Source: Streptomyces sp. NBC_00236
GTDB lineage: Bacteria > Actinomycetota > Actinomycetes > Streptomycetales > Streptomycetaceae
Assembly (NCBI RefSeq): GCF_036195045.1
Contig: NZ_CP108100.1
Location: 682,001 to 746,000, forward strand
Reading direction: 5' to 3'
Length of the DNA: 64,000 bases
The position numbers and the translations under genes were made by a program. How positions within the stretch are numbered: the first letter of the stretch is position 1; every line of letters starts with the position of its first letter. Below are positions 51,147 through 59,552 of the stretch, in pieces. The notes below the pieces were generated by a model that had not been told where the DNA came from, did no database searches, and saw only the letters and a list, made by a program, of their open reading frames with translations.

Positions 51147-51569
51147 CTACCCGAAGAACGACAACCGCACCTGACGCTCCGCATTGTCGACGTTCGTGTC
51201 CACCAGGCACACCGACTGCCAGGTGCCCAGCTCCAGCCGCCCCCCGATCACGGGCAGCGTCGCGTGCGGCGGGACGAATGCCGGGAGCACATGGTCGCGG
51301 CCGTGGCCCGGGCTGCCGTGGCGGTGTTGCCAGCGGTCGTCCGCGGGAAGCAGGGCGTGCAGGGCGGAGAGCAGGTCGTCGTCGCTGCCCGCACCGGTCT
51401 CCAGTACCGCGATCCCGGCGGTCGCGTGCGGCACGAAGATGTTGAGCAGGCCGTCCCGGCCCGCTGCCGCCTTGGTGAGGAACTGTTCGCAGTCGGACGT
51501 CAGGTCGGTGACGGTCTCCGTCGTGCCCGTGGTGACGTGCAGGACGCTGGTGGTGAAGGCAGAGGACAT
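51147..51569 (-). CDS. YjbQ-family protein (UPF0047)
   Basis: 140 residues from ATG 51569. Matches YjbQ: ITDLTSDCEQ-like helix in VTDLTSDCEQFLTKAAAGRD, GLLNIFVPHATAGIAVLETG (typical HATAGI), DDRWQHRHGSPGHGRDHVLP (HRHGS..H, metal ligands) and LELGTWQSVCLVDTNVDNAE RQV. Proteins of this family bind zinc and have weak thiamine-phosphate synthase activity in E. coli; physiological role not settled. Divergent from the flavin monooxygenase gene with a 120-bp gap. Confidence 0.92.
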   Translation of the reverse strand: MSSAFTTSVLHVTTGTTETVTDLTSDCEQFLTKAAAGRDGLLNIFVPHATAGIAVLETGAGSDDDLLSALHALLPADDRWQHRHGSPGHGRDHVLPAFVPPHATLPVIGGRLELGTWQSVCLVDTNVDNAERQVRLSFFG

Positions 51570-51689
51570 GAGCCCATTGTCCTGTGCGCACCTCGGGATT
51601 GCGCGAACCACGTACCGAGACGGCGTGGGCCGCTTCACCCGGAGCGGGGCCACGGGAAGATCCACGCCGCCGATGCGGTTGGTAGAAGC

Positions 51690-52802
51690 GTGAACAATGC
51701 TGGAGTGCACTCACTGGATGTCGTGGTGATCGGCGCCGGGCAGGCTGGGCTGTCCAGCGCCTACCACCTGCGTCGCAGCGGCCTGGAACCGGACCGCGAT
51801 TTCGTGGTCCTCGACCACGCCCCGCGCCCCGGCGGCGCCTGGCAGTTCCGTTGGCCCTCGCTGACGTACGGCAAGGTGCACGGCATGCACGCTCTGCCCG
51901 GCATGGAGCTGACGGGTGCCGACGACAGCCGGCCCTCGTCGGAAGTGATCGGGGCGTACTTCGACAGGTACGAGCGCACCTTCGGCCTGCGGGTGCACCG
52001 GCCCGTCGAAGTGAGCGCGGTGCGTGAGGGCGAAGGGGGGCGGCTGCTCGTCGAGACGTCCGAGGGTACGTATGCGACACGGGCTCTGATCAATGCCACG
52101 GGGACCTGGGACCGGCCGTTCTGGCCGCGCTACCCGGGCCAGGACACCTTCCGCGGACGGCAACTGCACACGGCGAACTATCCGGGGCCCGCCGAGTTCG
52201 CCGGGCAGCGGGTGATCGTGGTGGGCGGCGGGGCTTCCGGGACCCAGCACCTGATGGAGATCGCCGAGGTGGCGGCGGACACGTACTGGGTGACGCGCCG
52301 GCCACCCGTGTTCCGGGAGGGTCCGTTCGGCGCGGACGAGGGCCGGGCCGCCGTGGCCATGGTGGAGGAGCGGGTGCGGCTCGGGCTGCCGCCGCAGAGC
52401 GTCGTGAGCGTCACCGGGCTGCCGGTCACCGACGCGGTCCGGCAGGCTCGCGAGTCGGGAGTGCTCGACCGGCTGCCGATGTTCGACCGGATCACACCGG
52501 ACGGCGTGGCCTGGGACGACGGCCGCACCGTCGAGGCAGACGTCATCCTCTGGGCGACGGGCTTCCGGGCCGCCGTCGACCACCTAGCCCCGCTGAGGCT
52601 TCGTGAGCCCGGCGGCGGGATCCGGGTCGCAGGGACGCAGGCGGCACGCGACGAGCGCGTCCATCTCGTCGGGTACGGGCCCTCCGCCAGCACCATCGGC
52701 GCCAACCGGGCGGGCCGGGCCGCCGTGCGCGGGATCGGCCGGCTGCTGGAGCGCTCCGGGGCCGGGGCGGCTGTGGAGGGTGCCGCGTCCGTGTCCGTGT
52801 GA
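51690..52802 (+). CDS. Flavin-containing monooxygenase / NAD(P)-binding oxidoreductase
   Basis: 370 residues from GTG 51690. FAD site: LDVVVIGAGQAGLSSAYHLR (GxGxxG) with FVVLDHAPRPGGAWQF; second nucleotide site RVIVVGGGASGTQHLMEIAE for NADPH; ATG-type motif ILWATGFRAAVDHLA near the end. The ordering fits FMO/trkA-like oxidoreductases (370 residues is on the small side). Likely oxygenates a small hydrophobic substrate or acts in putrescine/Lys N-hydroxylation-like chemistry; substrate unknown. An ATG-like start at 51705 is less likely. Confidence 0.9.
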   Translation: MNNAGVHSLDVVVIGAGQAGLSSAYHLRRSGLEPDRDFVVLDHAPRPGGAWQFRWPSLTYGKVHGMHALPGMELTGADDSRPSSEVIGAYFDRYERTFGLRVHRPVEVSAVREGEGGRLLVETSEGTYATRALINATGTWDRPFWPRYPGQDTFRGRQLHTANYPGPAEFAGQRVIVVGGGASGTQHLMEIAEVAADTYWVTRRPPVFREGPFGADEGRAAVAMVEERVRLGLPPQSVVSVTGLPVTDAVRQARESGVLDRLPMFDRITPDGVAWDDGRTVEADVILWATGFRAAVDHLAPLRLREPGGGIRVAGTQAARDERVHLVGYGPSASTIGANRAGRAAVRGIGRLLERSGAGAAVEGAASVSV

Positions 52803-52809
52803 GCGCCGC

Positions 52810-53664
52810 TCAGCCGGTTCCCGGACTGCGGCGGTTGCGGTTGAACTCGGCCACGTTGCGCTGTTGCTCCGCGTAGTCGTCGGTGAAGCGGGTGTCGCCG
52901 GGCGCGACCGTGACGAAGTAGAGCCAAGGGCCGGGGGTGGGGCCGATCGCCGCCACCATCGCCTGCTCGCCGGGATTGCCGATGGGGGTGGGCGGGAGGC
53001 CCTTGCGTTCGTAGCTGTTGTACGGACTGTCGATCTTCGTGTCGCCCGTGGACGTGTCCAGAGTGCTGCGGTTCAACGCGTAGTTGAGCGTGGAGTCCAT
53101 CTGGAGGGGCATGCCGCGGTCGAGCCGGTTGTGGATGACCCGGGCCACCTTCCCCATGTCGGACCCGGTGTCCGCCTCGGCCTGGACGATGCTCGCGATC
53201 GTCACCGTCTGGTACACGGAGACGTTGTTGCGCTGCGCTCCGGCCGTGATGTGGTCCGCGCCGAAGCGGTTCCGTGCCGTGTCGACCATGTACCGCAGCA
53301 GGCTCTTCGGGGTCGTGGCGGAGGTGACGGGGTACGTCGCCGGGAAGAGATAACCCTCCGGGTTGCCCCTCGCCTCGGCCGGCAGTGGCAGGTCCGCCGT
53401 CGCGACGGCTCTCCGCGTGGTGCCGGCGGGTTCACCCAGGACCTTGTCCGCGGCCGCGTACACCTGCGAGGCCCGCCATCCCTCCGGAATCACCAGGGAG
53501 CCGGCCTGTTCGGCGGTCTTCGGCTCCCTGGTCAGCAGCGGTACGAGGACGGCGGCGGCCGCCCCGAGTACGAGCACGGCAGCGATGAGCAGCAGCAGAC
53601 GCCCGCGCCGGGTCGGGCGGATCCCGCGGCGATGGGCACGGGTGTCCGGGGACTCGTTCACCAT
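52810..53664 (-). CDS. MltG-like endolytic transglycosylase
   Basis: 284 residues. Basic cytoplasmic N-terminus (RAHRRGIRPTRRGRLLL), one membrane helix LLLIAAVLVLGAAAAVLVPL, then the YceG/MltG domain: GWRASQVYAAADKVLGEP (LysM-like part), NPEGYLFPATYPV, QTVTIASIVQAEADTGSDMG with the catalytic Glu, VARVIHNRLDRGMPLQMDST, SPYNSYERKGLPPTPIGNPG. It cleaves peptidoglycan strands at the membrane and sets their length. Shorter than E. coli MltG, as second copies in Streptomyces often are. Convergent with the monooxygenase gene (7-bp gap). Confidence 0.9.
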   Translation of the reverse strand: MVNESPDTRAHRRGIRPTRRGRLLLLIAAVLVLGAAAAVLVPLLTREPKTAEQAGSLVIPEGWRASQVYAAADKVLGEPAGTTRRAVATADLPLPAEARGNPEGYLFPATYPVTSATTPKSLLRYMVDTARNRFGADHITAGAQRNNVSVYQTVTIASIVQAEADTGSDMGKVARVIHNRLDRGMPLQMDSTLNYALNRSTLDTSTGDTKIDSPYNSYERKGLPPTPIGNPGEQAMVAAIGPTPGPWLYFVTVAPGDTRFTDDYAEQQRNVAEFNRNRRSPGTG

Positions 53665-53747
53665 GCGGGCACGCTATCCCGCGCGGATCGTGCCGTCGGT
53701 ACCCCGTCCGTGACGACACGCGGTGCGCACCACGCGACGCGAACACA

Positions 53748-53769
53748 CGAACAGGGGATCGGATGTTCG
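53748..53769. promoter_or_regulatory. GAAC/GATC/GTTC site in the MltG-peptide gap, LexA-like
   Basis: CGAACAGGGGATCGGATGTTCG reads as GAAC-N4-GATC-N4-GTTC, two overlapping LexA-like boxes with one weak half each and arms CGAACA/TGTTCG. The right part is identical over 13 bp to the SOS-like site of recA. It lies 136 bp before the peptide gene at 53905 and 84 bp before the MltG-like gene start on the other strand, so either could be its target. Confidence 0.45.
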
Positions 53770-53904
53770 CTGGAACGCGTGATCGTATCGGCATTCGTTG
53801 CTCAACTGCCGGACCGCGGTTGATGATTACAGGGCGCAAGCGACGGGCTGCAGACCGCGACTGCGCTGTCCCAGAGATTCACCATGCACAAGGAGAAACA
53901 CCCG

Positions 53905-53964
53905 ATGAACCTGATCACCAACCTGCTGGCCGGCGTCGTCCACTTCGTGGGTTGGCTCATCTGA
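53905..53964 (+). CDS. 19-residue hydrophobic peptide
   Basis: ATG 53905 after a strong AAGGAG (9-nt gap) encodes MNLITNLLAGVVHFVGWLI, then TGA, and a 16-bp terminator hairpin starts 14 nt later. The peptide is a single amphipathic/hydrophobic helix long enough to lie in or on the membrane, with no charge except His. The ribosome site, good codons and terminator argue that it is expressed. It could be a type I toxin-like or membrane-active peptide, or a regulatory small protein; the sequence alone does not decide. Confidence 0.65.
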   Translation: MNLITNLLAGVVHFVGWLI

Positions 53965-53977
53965 CCACTGCTCCACC

Positions 53978-54017
53978 CGGCGCCGTCGCTCCCCGTCCCA
54001 CGGGAGCGGCGGCGCCG
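53978..54017 (+). terminator. 16-bp-stem terminator after the small peptide gene
   Basis: Arms 53978-53993 and 54002-54017 pair over 16 bp with one G-T wobble and an 8-nt loop. It begins 14 nt after the peptide stop, and lies about 75 nt beyond the end of the ABC exporter gene on the other strand, which it may also terminate. Confidence 0.88.
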
Positions 54018-54091
54018 TCGCGTGCGGCCGCGTATCCCGGGGAGAGCTCTCATGGCCGGGATCATGGTGCATCGCACCCCGCCCCTGCCGG

Positions 54092-55903
54092 TCAGCCCGC
54101 CACGGGGGCGGCGAGCCGGGTGTCGTCCCTGCGGACCAGGGCCGCGTACCGCCCGTCCTGGCGCAGCAGTTCCTCGTGGCTGCCGCGCTCGGCGGTGCGG
54201 CCGGCGTCGAGGACGACGATCTGGTCGGCATCGCGCACGGTCGAGAGCCGGTGGGCGATGGTGATCGTCGTACGGCCGGCGGAGAGCGCGTCGATCGCCT
54301 CCTGAACGGCGAACTCGGTCCGGGTGTCGAGGGCGCTCGTCGCCTCGTCGAGGATCAGCACCGGCGGGTCGCGCAGGATCGTGCGGGCAATGGCCAGCCG
54401 TTGCTTCTCACCTCCCGAGAACCGGTAGCCACGTTCACCGACGAGGGTGTCGTAGCCGTCGGGGAGGGAGGCGATGTGGTCGTGGATCTGTGCGGCGCGG
54501 GCTGCCGCCTCGATCTCCTCGTCGGTCGCGTCCGGCTTGGCGAAGCGCAGGTTCTCGGCGACCGAGGCGTGGAAGAGGTACGTCTCCTGGGAAACCACGC
54601 CGACCGCCCTGGCGAGGGTGTCGAAGTCCAGTTCGCGCACGTCGACCCCGTCGAGCGTGACACGGCCGCCGGTGACGTCGTAGAGCCTCGGCACGAGATA
54701 GCTGAGGGTGGACTTGCCGGAGCCGGTGGGACCGACGACGGCCAGGCTGGCTCCGGCGGGCACGGTCACATCGACGCCGCTGAGGGTCGGACCGCTCTTC
54801 TCGTCGTAGCTGAAGTCGACGTTCTCGAAGCGGATCTCGCCGCGGATCTTCTCCAGGCGCACCGGCTTCTCCGGCTCGGTGATGTCCACCGTGAGGTCGA
54901 GGTATTCGAAGATGCGCTGGAAGAGGGCGAGGGACGTCTGCATCTGCACCCCGGTGGAGAGCAGGCTCACGGCGGGCCGGAAGAGGCCCTGCTGGAGCGA
55001 GACGAAGGCCACCAGCGTTCCGATCGAGACGTCGGGACCACCGGACTGCAGGGCGATGCCGGCGGCCCAGTAGATGACGGCCGGCATGGCGGCCATCACG
55101 ATGCCGATCGTCGACATCCGCCAGCGTCCGGCCATGCTGGAGCGCACTTCGAGGTCGACGAGGCGCTCGGACTCCTCGGCGAATCCCTTGGTCAGCGAGT
55201 CCGAGCGGCCCATCGTGCGGCCGAGCAGGATGCCGCTGACGGAGAGCGATTCGGTGACGGTGGCCGCCATGGCGGCCATCTGCTTCTGACGCTGGGTGGT
55301 TATCTTCTTCCGCTCGCGGCCGACCCGCCGGCTGATCCAGACGAAGACCGGCAGCAGGAGCAGCGAGACGACGGTGAGCCGCCAGTCGAGCGCCAGCATG
55401 GCGACGACCGTGGCGATGACCGCGGTGAGGTTGGAGACCAGGGAGGTCGCCGTCGAGGTGACGGTGGCCTGCATGCCACCGATGTCGTTGGCGATCCGGG
55501 ACTGGACCTCACCCGTGCGGGTCTTCGTGAAGAAGGCGAGCGGCATCCGCTGGAGCTGCGTGTACACCGCGGTGCGCAGGTCGTGCATGACCCGCTGGCC
55601 GACCGTGGTGGAGATGAGGGTCTGGAGCACGCCGAAGACGCTGTTCATCACCGCGGTGAGGATCATGCCGAGGGCGAGCAGCGAGAGCAGTCCGGTCCGC
55701 CCCTGAGGGATGGCGGTGTCCAGGATCTCGCGCAGCAGGAACGGAGAGGCGACCGACACCAGCGACGAGGCGCCGACGAGCAGTCCGACCACCGCGAGGC
55801 GGCCGCGGTAGGGATGGAAGAGGCGGAGGATGCGGCGCAGCTCGGCAGGCGGCCGGTCGGCGTCCCGGGGCGGGGGTGTCCACGTGGGTTCGTCGGGTTT
55901 CAT
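54092..55903 (-). CDS. ABC exporter, fused membrane and ATPase domains
   Basis: 603 residues from ATG 55903 (AAGGAG upstream); open frame continues upstream but that part is antisense to MarR and not coding. Six-helix exporter domain (LAVVGLLVGASSLVSVASPF to GIVMAAMPAVIYWAAGIALQ) with FFTKTRTGEVQSRIANDIGG, then the ATPase: Walker A GPTGSGKST, Q-loop SQETYLF, signature FSGGEKQRLAIARTIL, Walker B VLILDEATSALD, switch AHRLSTV. All catalytic motifs intact, so it can work as a homodimer, exporting lipids, drugs or peptides. Divergent from a MarR gene, with two inverted repeats between. Confidence 0.93.
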   Translation of the reverse strand: MKPDEPTWTPPPRDADRPPAELRRILRLFHPYRGRLAVVGLLVGASSLVSVASPFLLREILDTAIPQGRTGLLSLLALGMILTAVMNSVFGVLQTLISTTVGQRVMHDLRTAVYTQLQRMPLAFFTKTRTGEVQSRIANDIGGMQATVTSTATSLVSNLTAVIATVVAMLALDWRLTVVSLLLLPVFVWISRRVGRERKKITTQRQKQMAAMAATVTESLSVSGILLGRTMGRSDSLTKGFAEESERLVDLEVRSSMAGRWRMSTIGIVMAAMPAVIYWAAGIALQSGGPDVSIGTLVAFVSLQQGLFRPAVSLLSTGVQMQTSLALFQRIFEYLDLTVDITEPEKPVRLEKIRGEIRFENVDFSYDEKSGPTLSGVDVTVPAGASLAVVGPTGSGKSTLSYLVPRLYDVTGGRVTLDGVDVRELDFDTLARAVGVVSQETYLFHASVAENLRFAKPDATDEEIEAAARAAQIHDHIASLPDGYDTLVGERGYRFSGGEKQRLAIARTILRDPPVLILDEATSALDTRTEFAVQEAIDALSAGRTTITIAHRLSTVRDADQIVVLDAGRTAERGSHEELLRQDGRYAALVRRDDTRLAAPVAG

Positions 55904-56064
55904 GGGCTCCTTCGTCAGGCGTGCGGCAACAGGGAGGGGCGGGCGCGGGGGCTTGCGACAGCGTGCGCGTCCACAGCGTGGCAGGGCGGTGGCCGGGTGG
56001 CCGCCGGCAGGCCCGGGGCCCGGACCTCGCGGCCCTTGGCAGTCGGACAGATGAGAGCATAGCT

Positions 56065-56108
56065 CATTGTTACCTATACTCACAATGAACAAGGTCCTGA
56101 TATTGTTC
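56065..56108. promoter_or_regulatory. Two inverted repeats between the exporter and MarR gene
   Basis: CATTGT-N11-ACAATG (56065-56087) and GAACAA-N10-TTGTTC (56087-56108) adjoin each other just before the MarR start at 56114 and 160-200 bp from the exporter start. AT-rich inverted repeats of this size are typical MarR binding sites, and would let MarR repress itself and the exporter. Confidence 0.68.
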
Positions 56109-56113
56109 CCGTC

Positions 56114-56557
56114 ATGGACACCCCCGACCCCGACGGCGTGCTCGCCGAACAGCTGCTGCGGCTGACCCGCAGGCTCCAGCGCATCCAGAGCCGTCAGCTG
56201 GAACCGATCGGCATCACCCCCGCGCAGTTCCGGCTGCTGCGCACCGTCGCGCACTACGACGGCCCCCCTCGGATGGCGGATCTCGCACAGCGTCTCGACG
56301 TCGTCCCCCGCGCGGTGACCACGCTGGTCGACGGGCTGGAGGCCAGTGGCCGGGTGCGCCGGACCCCCGATCCGGACAGCCGCCGGGTGGTCAGGATCGA
56401 GATCACGGACGAGGGCATCGCCACGCTGCGGTCGCTGCGCAACGCGCGCCGGGCGGCCGCAGAGGAGATCCTGGCTCCACTGACCGCCGATCAGCGTGAG
56501 GTGCTCGGCGGCCTGCTGACCGCTCTGGTCAACGGAATGCCGGAGCGCACCTGCTGA
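56114..56557 (+). CDS. MarR-family transcriptional regulator
   Basis: 147 residues. Winged helix: TPAQFRLLRTVAHYDGPPRM, ADLAQRLDVVPRAVTTLVDG LEASGRVRRTPDPDSRRVVRI (recognition helix and wing, DSRRV). Short C-terminal helices for dimerisation. Such proteins usually repress a divergent transporter gene and are released by its substrate, here the exporter at 54092-55903. No ribosome site clear; ATG only 26 nt after the operator candidate, so autoregulation is likely. Confidence 0.92.
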   Translation: MDTPDPDGVLAEQLLRLTRRLQRIQSRQLEPIGITPAQFRLLRTVAHYDGPPRMADLAQRLDVVPRAVTTLVDGLEASGRVRRTPDPDSRRVVRIEITDEGIATLRSLRNARRAAAEEILAPLTADQREVLGGLLTALVNGMPERTC

Positions 56558-56600
56558 CCGGGCGCGAAGCGCCGCGCCGCGCCGCCGAGGGGATCTGGAC

Positions 56601-59534
56601 ATGCCACTGCTCGAACCGAAGCCGGAATCCCTGCGCCCCGGAGTGACGCGGTCTCCGTCCCACGACCGCGTACCCGACGCACAGGCTCCGGGCACTCCCG
56701 AGCCGCTGCGGGGCGAGCTGACCGCGCTGCTGGGCCCGCAGAAGGTGCTCTGGAAGATCTCCGACCTGGTGCGGTACGCCTCCGACGCCAGTCCGTACCG
56801 GTTCGTTCCCCAGGTCGTCGTCGTTCCGGAGGACATCGACGACATCTCCGCGATCCTTTCGTACGCCCACGGCAAGGGCCGCAACGTCGTGTTCCGGGCG
56901 GCGGGCACCAGCCTGAACGGCCAGGCGCAGGGCGAGGACATCCTCGTGGACGTACGCCACCACTGGGCGGGCATCGAGGTCCTGGACGGGGGCGCGCGGG
57001 CCCGGATCCGCCCGGGGACGACGGTCATGCGGGCGAACGCCACGCTCGCCCGGCACGGCCGGCTTCTGGGGCCGGACCCGGCGAGCGCGATCGCCTGCAC
57101 GATCGGGGGCGTGGTCGCCAACAACGCCTCCGGGATGACCGCCGGGACCACGCGGAATTCGTACCGCACCGTCTCCTCCCTCACCGTCGTGCTGCCCAGC
57201 GGCACGGTGGTGGACACCGGCGACCCCTCGGCGGACGAGGACCTGGCGCACGCGGAGCCGCGGCTCTGCGAGGGGCTGCTCGCCCTGAAGGCGGAGATCG
57301 AGGCCGACGCCGCGCTCACCGCCCGGATCCGGGCCAAGTACGAGATCAAGAACACCAACGGCTACCGGCTGGACGCCTTCCTGGACGGTGCGACGCCCGT
57401 CGAGATCCTGCGCGGTCTCATGGTCGGCTCGGAAGGGACCTTCGGATTCATCTCCGAGGTCGTCTTCGACACGCTGCCGCTGGACCGCAGGATCTCCACC
57501 GCGCTGCTCTTCTTCCCCTCCCTGACCGCCGCTGCGGCAGCCGTACCGCTGTTCAACGAAGCCGGCGCCATCGCCGTCGAGCTGATGGACGGCAACACCC
57601 TGCGCGCCTCCGTCAGCGTGAAGGGGGTGCCCGCCGACTGGGCGGGGCTGCCGAAGGAGACCGCGGCCCTGCTGGTGGAGTTCCGCGCTCCCGACGAGGC
57701 GGGCCAGGAGGCGTACGAGGAGGCGGCGGCCGGGGTCGTGCGGCAGCTGGAGCTCGTCCGGCCCGTCACCTCGGTGACCAACGAGTTCACCCGGGACGCC
57801 CGGACCGTCTCCGGCTACTGGAAGGCCCGCAAGGCCTTCGTCACCGCCGTCGGCGGCTCCCGCCCGTCAGGTACGACGCTGATCACGGAGGACTTCGCGG
57901 TCCCGCCCTCCCGGCTGGCCGATGCCTGCGAGGCGTTGCTGGGGCTCCAGGCGGAACACGGTTTCGACGCCGCCGTCGCGGGCCACGCGGCCCACGGCAA
58001 TCTGCACTTCCTGCTGGCGTTCGACGCGGCGAAGCAGTCCGACGTCGACCGGTACGCCGCCTTCATGGCGGACTTCTGCCGGCTCACCGTGGAGCGGTTC
58101 GACGGTTCGCTCAAGGCGGAGCACGCCACGGGCCGCAATATCGCGCCCTTCCTGGAGCTGGAGTGGGGGCCGAGGGCGACCGAGCTGATGTGGCGTACGA
58201 AGCAGGTCATCGACCCGGACGGGGTACTGGCGCCCCGGATCGTGCTCGACCGGGACCCGAAGGCCCATCTCCGCGGGCTGAAGACCATTCCCGAGGTCGA
58301 GGCGGTGGCCGACCCATGCATCGAATGCGGATTCTGCGAACCGACCTGCCCCAGCCACGACCTGACCACCTCACCGCGCCAGCGCATCGTGCTGCGTCGC
58401 GAGATGATGCGGCAGCCGGACGGTTCGCCGGTGGAAGCGGGACTGCTGGACGCGTACGGATACGACGCCGTCGACACCTGCGCGGGCGACTCCACGTGCA
58501 AGCTCGCCTGCCCCGTCGGCATCGACACGGGCGCCATGATGAAGGACTTCCGTCACCAACGGCACTCGCCGCGCGAGGAGCGGATCGCCGCGCTCACGGC
58601 GAAGAACTTCCGCGTGGTCGAAGCGGTGGCCCGGCTGGCGGTCGCCGCGGCGGACAAGATCGACGACCGGCTGCTCCAGGGCGTCACCGGACTCGCCCGC
58701 AAGGCCGTACGCCCCGATCTGGTTCCCGAGTGGCTGCCGGAGATTCCGGGCGCCGCGGCCCGTAAGCTGCCCCGCACCTCCAGGGTGGGGGCGAGCGCGG
58801 TCTACTACCCGGCCTGCGTCAACCGCATCTTCGGCGGTCCGGAGGGGCATCGTGGCCCGTCGCTGCCGCAGGCCGTGGTCCTCGTCTCGGCCCGTGCCGG
58901 GAAGCCCGTCTGGATTCCGGAGGATCTCGCGGGCACCTGCTGCGCGACGATCTGGCACTCCAAGGGGTACGACGCCGGGAACGCCGTGATGGCCAACCGG
59001 ATCGTCGAGGCCGCCTGGGGCTGGACCGCCGGCGGAAAGCTGCCGCTGGTCGTCGACGCCTCCTCGTGCACGCTGGGCATCGCCCACGAGGTGGTGCCGT
59101 ATCTGACCGAGGACAACCGTAAGTTGCACCGGGAACTGACGGTGGTCGACTCACTGGTGTGGGCGGCCGACGAGCTCCTGCCCGAGCTGACTGTGCTGAG
59201 GAGGACCGGTTCGGCGGTGCTGCACCCGACGTGCTCGATGGAGCATCTCGACGACGTCGCCCAGTTGCGCACGGTCGCGGAGGCCTGCGCGGAGGAGGTC
59301 GTGATCCCGGACGACGCCGCGTGCTGCGGCTTCGCGGGCGACCGGGGCATGCTGCACAAGGAGCTGACGGCTTCGGCCACGGCGAAGGAGGCCGCCGAGG
59401 TCAACACCCGGGAGTACGACACGTATCTGTGCGCGAACCGGATGTGCGAGATCGGCATGGACCGGGCGACGGGCCGTTCGTACCACTCGGCGCTGATGGA
59501 GCTGGAGCGAGCGACCCGCCCCGGGCCCGCCTGA
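56601..59534 (+). CDS. FAD-linked dehydrogenase fused to Fe-S domains (D-lactate/glycolate type)
   Basis: 977 residues, ATG with GAGGGG upstream. N-terminal PCMH-type FAD domain: VVFRAAGTSLNGQAQGEDIL, ACTIGGVVANNASGMTAGT (typical), then the FAD-linked C-terminal cap (KAEHATGRNIAPFLELEWG is the conserved end). Ferredoxin-like Fe-S domain with ADPCIECGFCEPTCPS and TCAGDSTCKLACPVG, then two CCG domains (DLAGTCCATIWHSKGYD; DDAACCGFAGDRGM). This is the DLD/GlcD plus GlcF fusion of actinobacteria: it oxidises D-lactate or a 2-hydroxyacid and passes electrons to quinone. All cluster cysteines appear present. Confidence 0.92.
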   Translation: MPLLEPKPESLRPGVTRSPSHDRVPDAQAPGTPEPLRGELTALLGPQKVLWKISDLVRYASDASPYRFVPQVVVVPEDIDDISAILSYAHGKGRNVVFRAAGTSLNGQAQGEDILVDVRHHWAGIEVLDGGARARIRPGTTVMRANATLARHGRLLGPDPASAIACTIGGVVANNASGMTAGTTRNSYRTVSSLTVVLPSGTVVDTGDPSADEDLAHAEPRLCEGLLALKAEIEADAALTARIRAKYEIKNTNGYRLDAFLDGATPVEILRGLMVGSEGTFGFISEVVFDTLPLDRRISTALLFFPSLTAAAAAVPLFNEAGAIAVELMDGNTLRASVSVKGVPADWAGLPKETAALLVEFRAPDEAGQEAYEEAAAGVVRQLELVRPVTSVTNEFTRDARTVSGYWKARKAFVTAVGGSRPSGTTLITEDFAVPPSRLADACEALLGLQAEHGFDAAVAGHAAHGNLHFLLAFDAAKQSDVDRYAAFMADFCRLTVERFDGSLKAEHATGRNIAPFLELEWGPRATELMWRTKQVIDPDGVLAPRIVLDRDPKAHLRGLKTIPEVEAVADPCIECGFCEPTCPSHDLTTSPRQRIVLRREMMRQPDGSPVEAGLLDAYGYDAVDTCAGDSTCKLACPVGIDTGAMMKDFRHQRHSPREERIAALTAKNFRVVEAVARLAVAAADKIDDRLLQGVTGLARKAVRPDLVPEWLPEIPGAAARKLPRTSRVGASAVYYPACVNRIFGGPEGHRGPSLPQAVVLVSARAGKPVWIPEDLAGTCCATIWHSKGYDAGNAVMANRIVEAAWGWTAGGKLPLVVDASSCTLGIAHEVVPYLTEDNRKLHRELTVVDSLVWAADELLPELTVLRRTGSAVLHPTCSMEHLDDVAQLRTVAEACAEEVVIPDDAACCGFAGDRGMLHKELTASATAKEAAEVNTREYDTYLCANRMCEIGMDRATGRSYHSALMELERATRPGPA

Positions 59535-59552
59535 GCAACGGGCGGCGGCTGC

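Noticed and set aside
55904..57358. Upstream extension of the ABC exporter frame
   Set aside because: It crosses the MarR gene and the start of the dehydrogenase gene in antisense; the exporter starts at ATG 55903.
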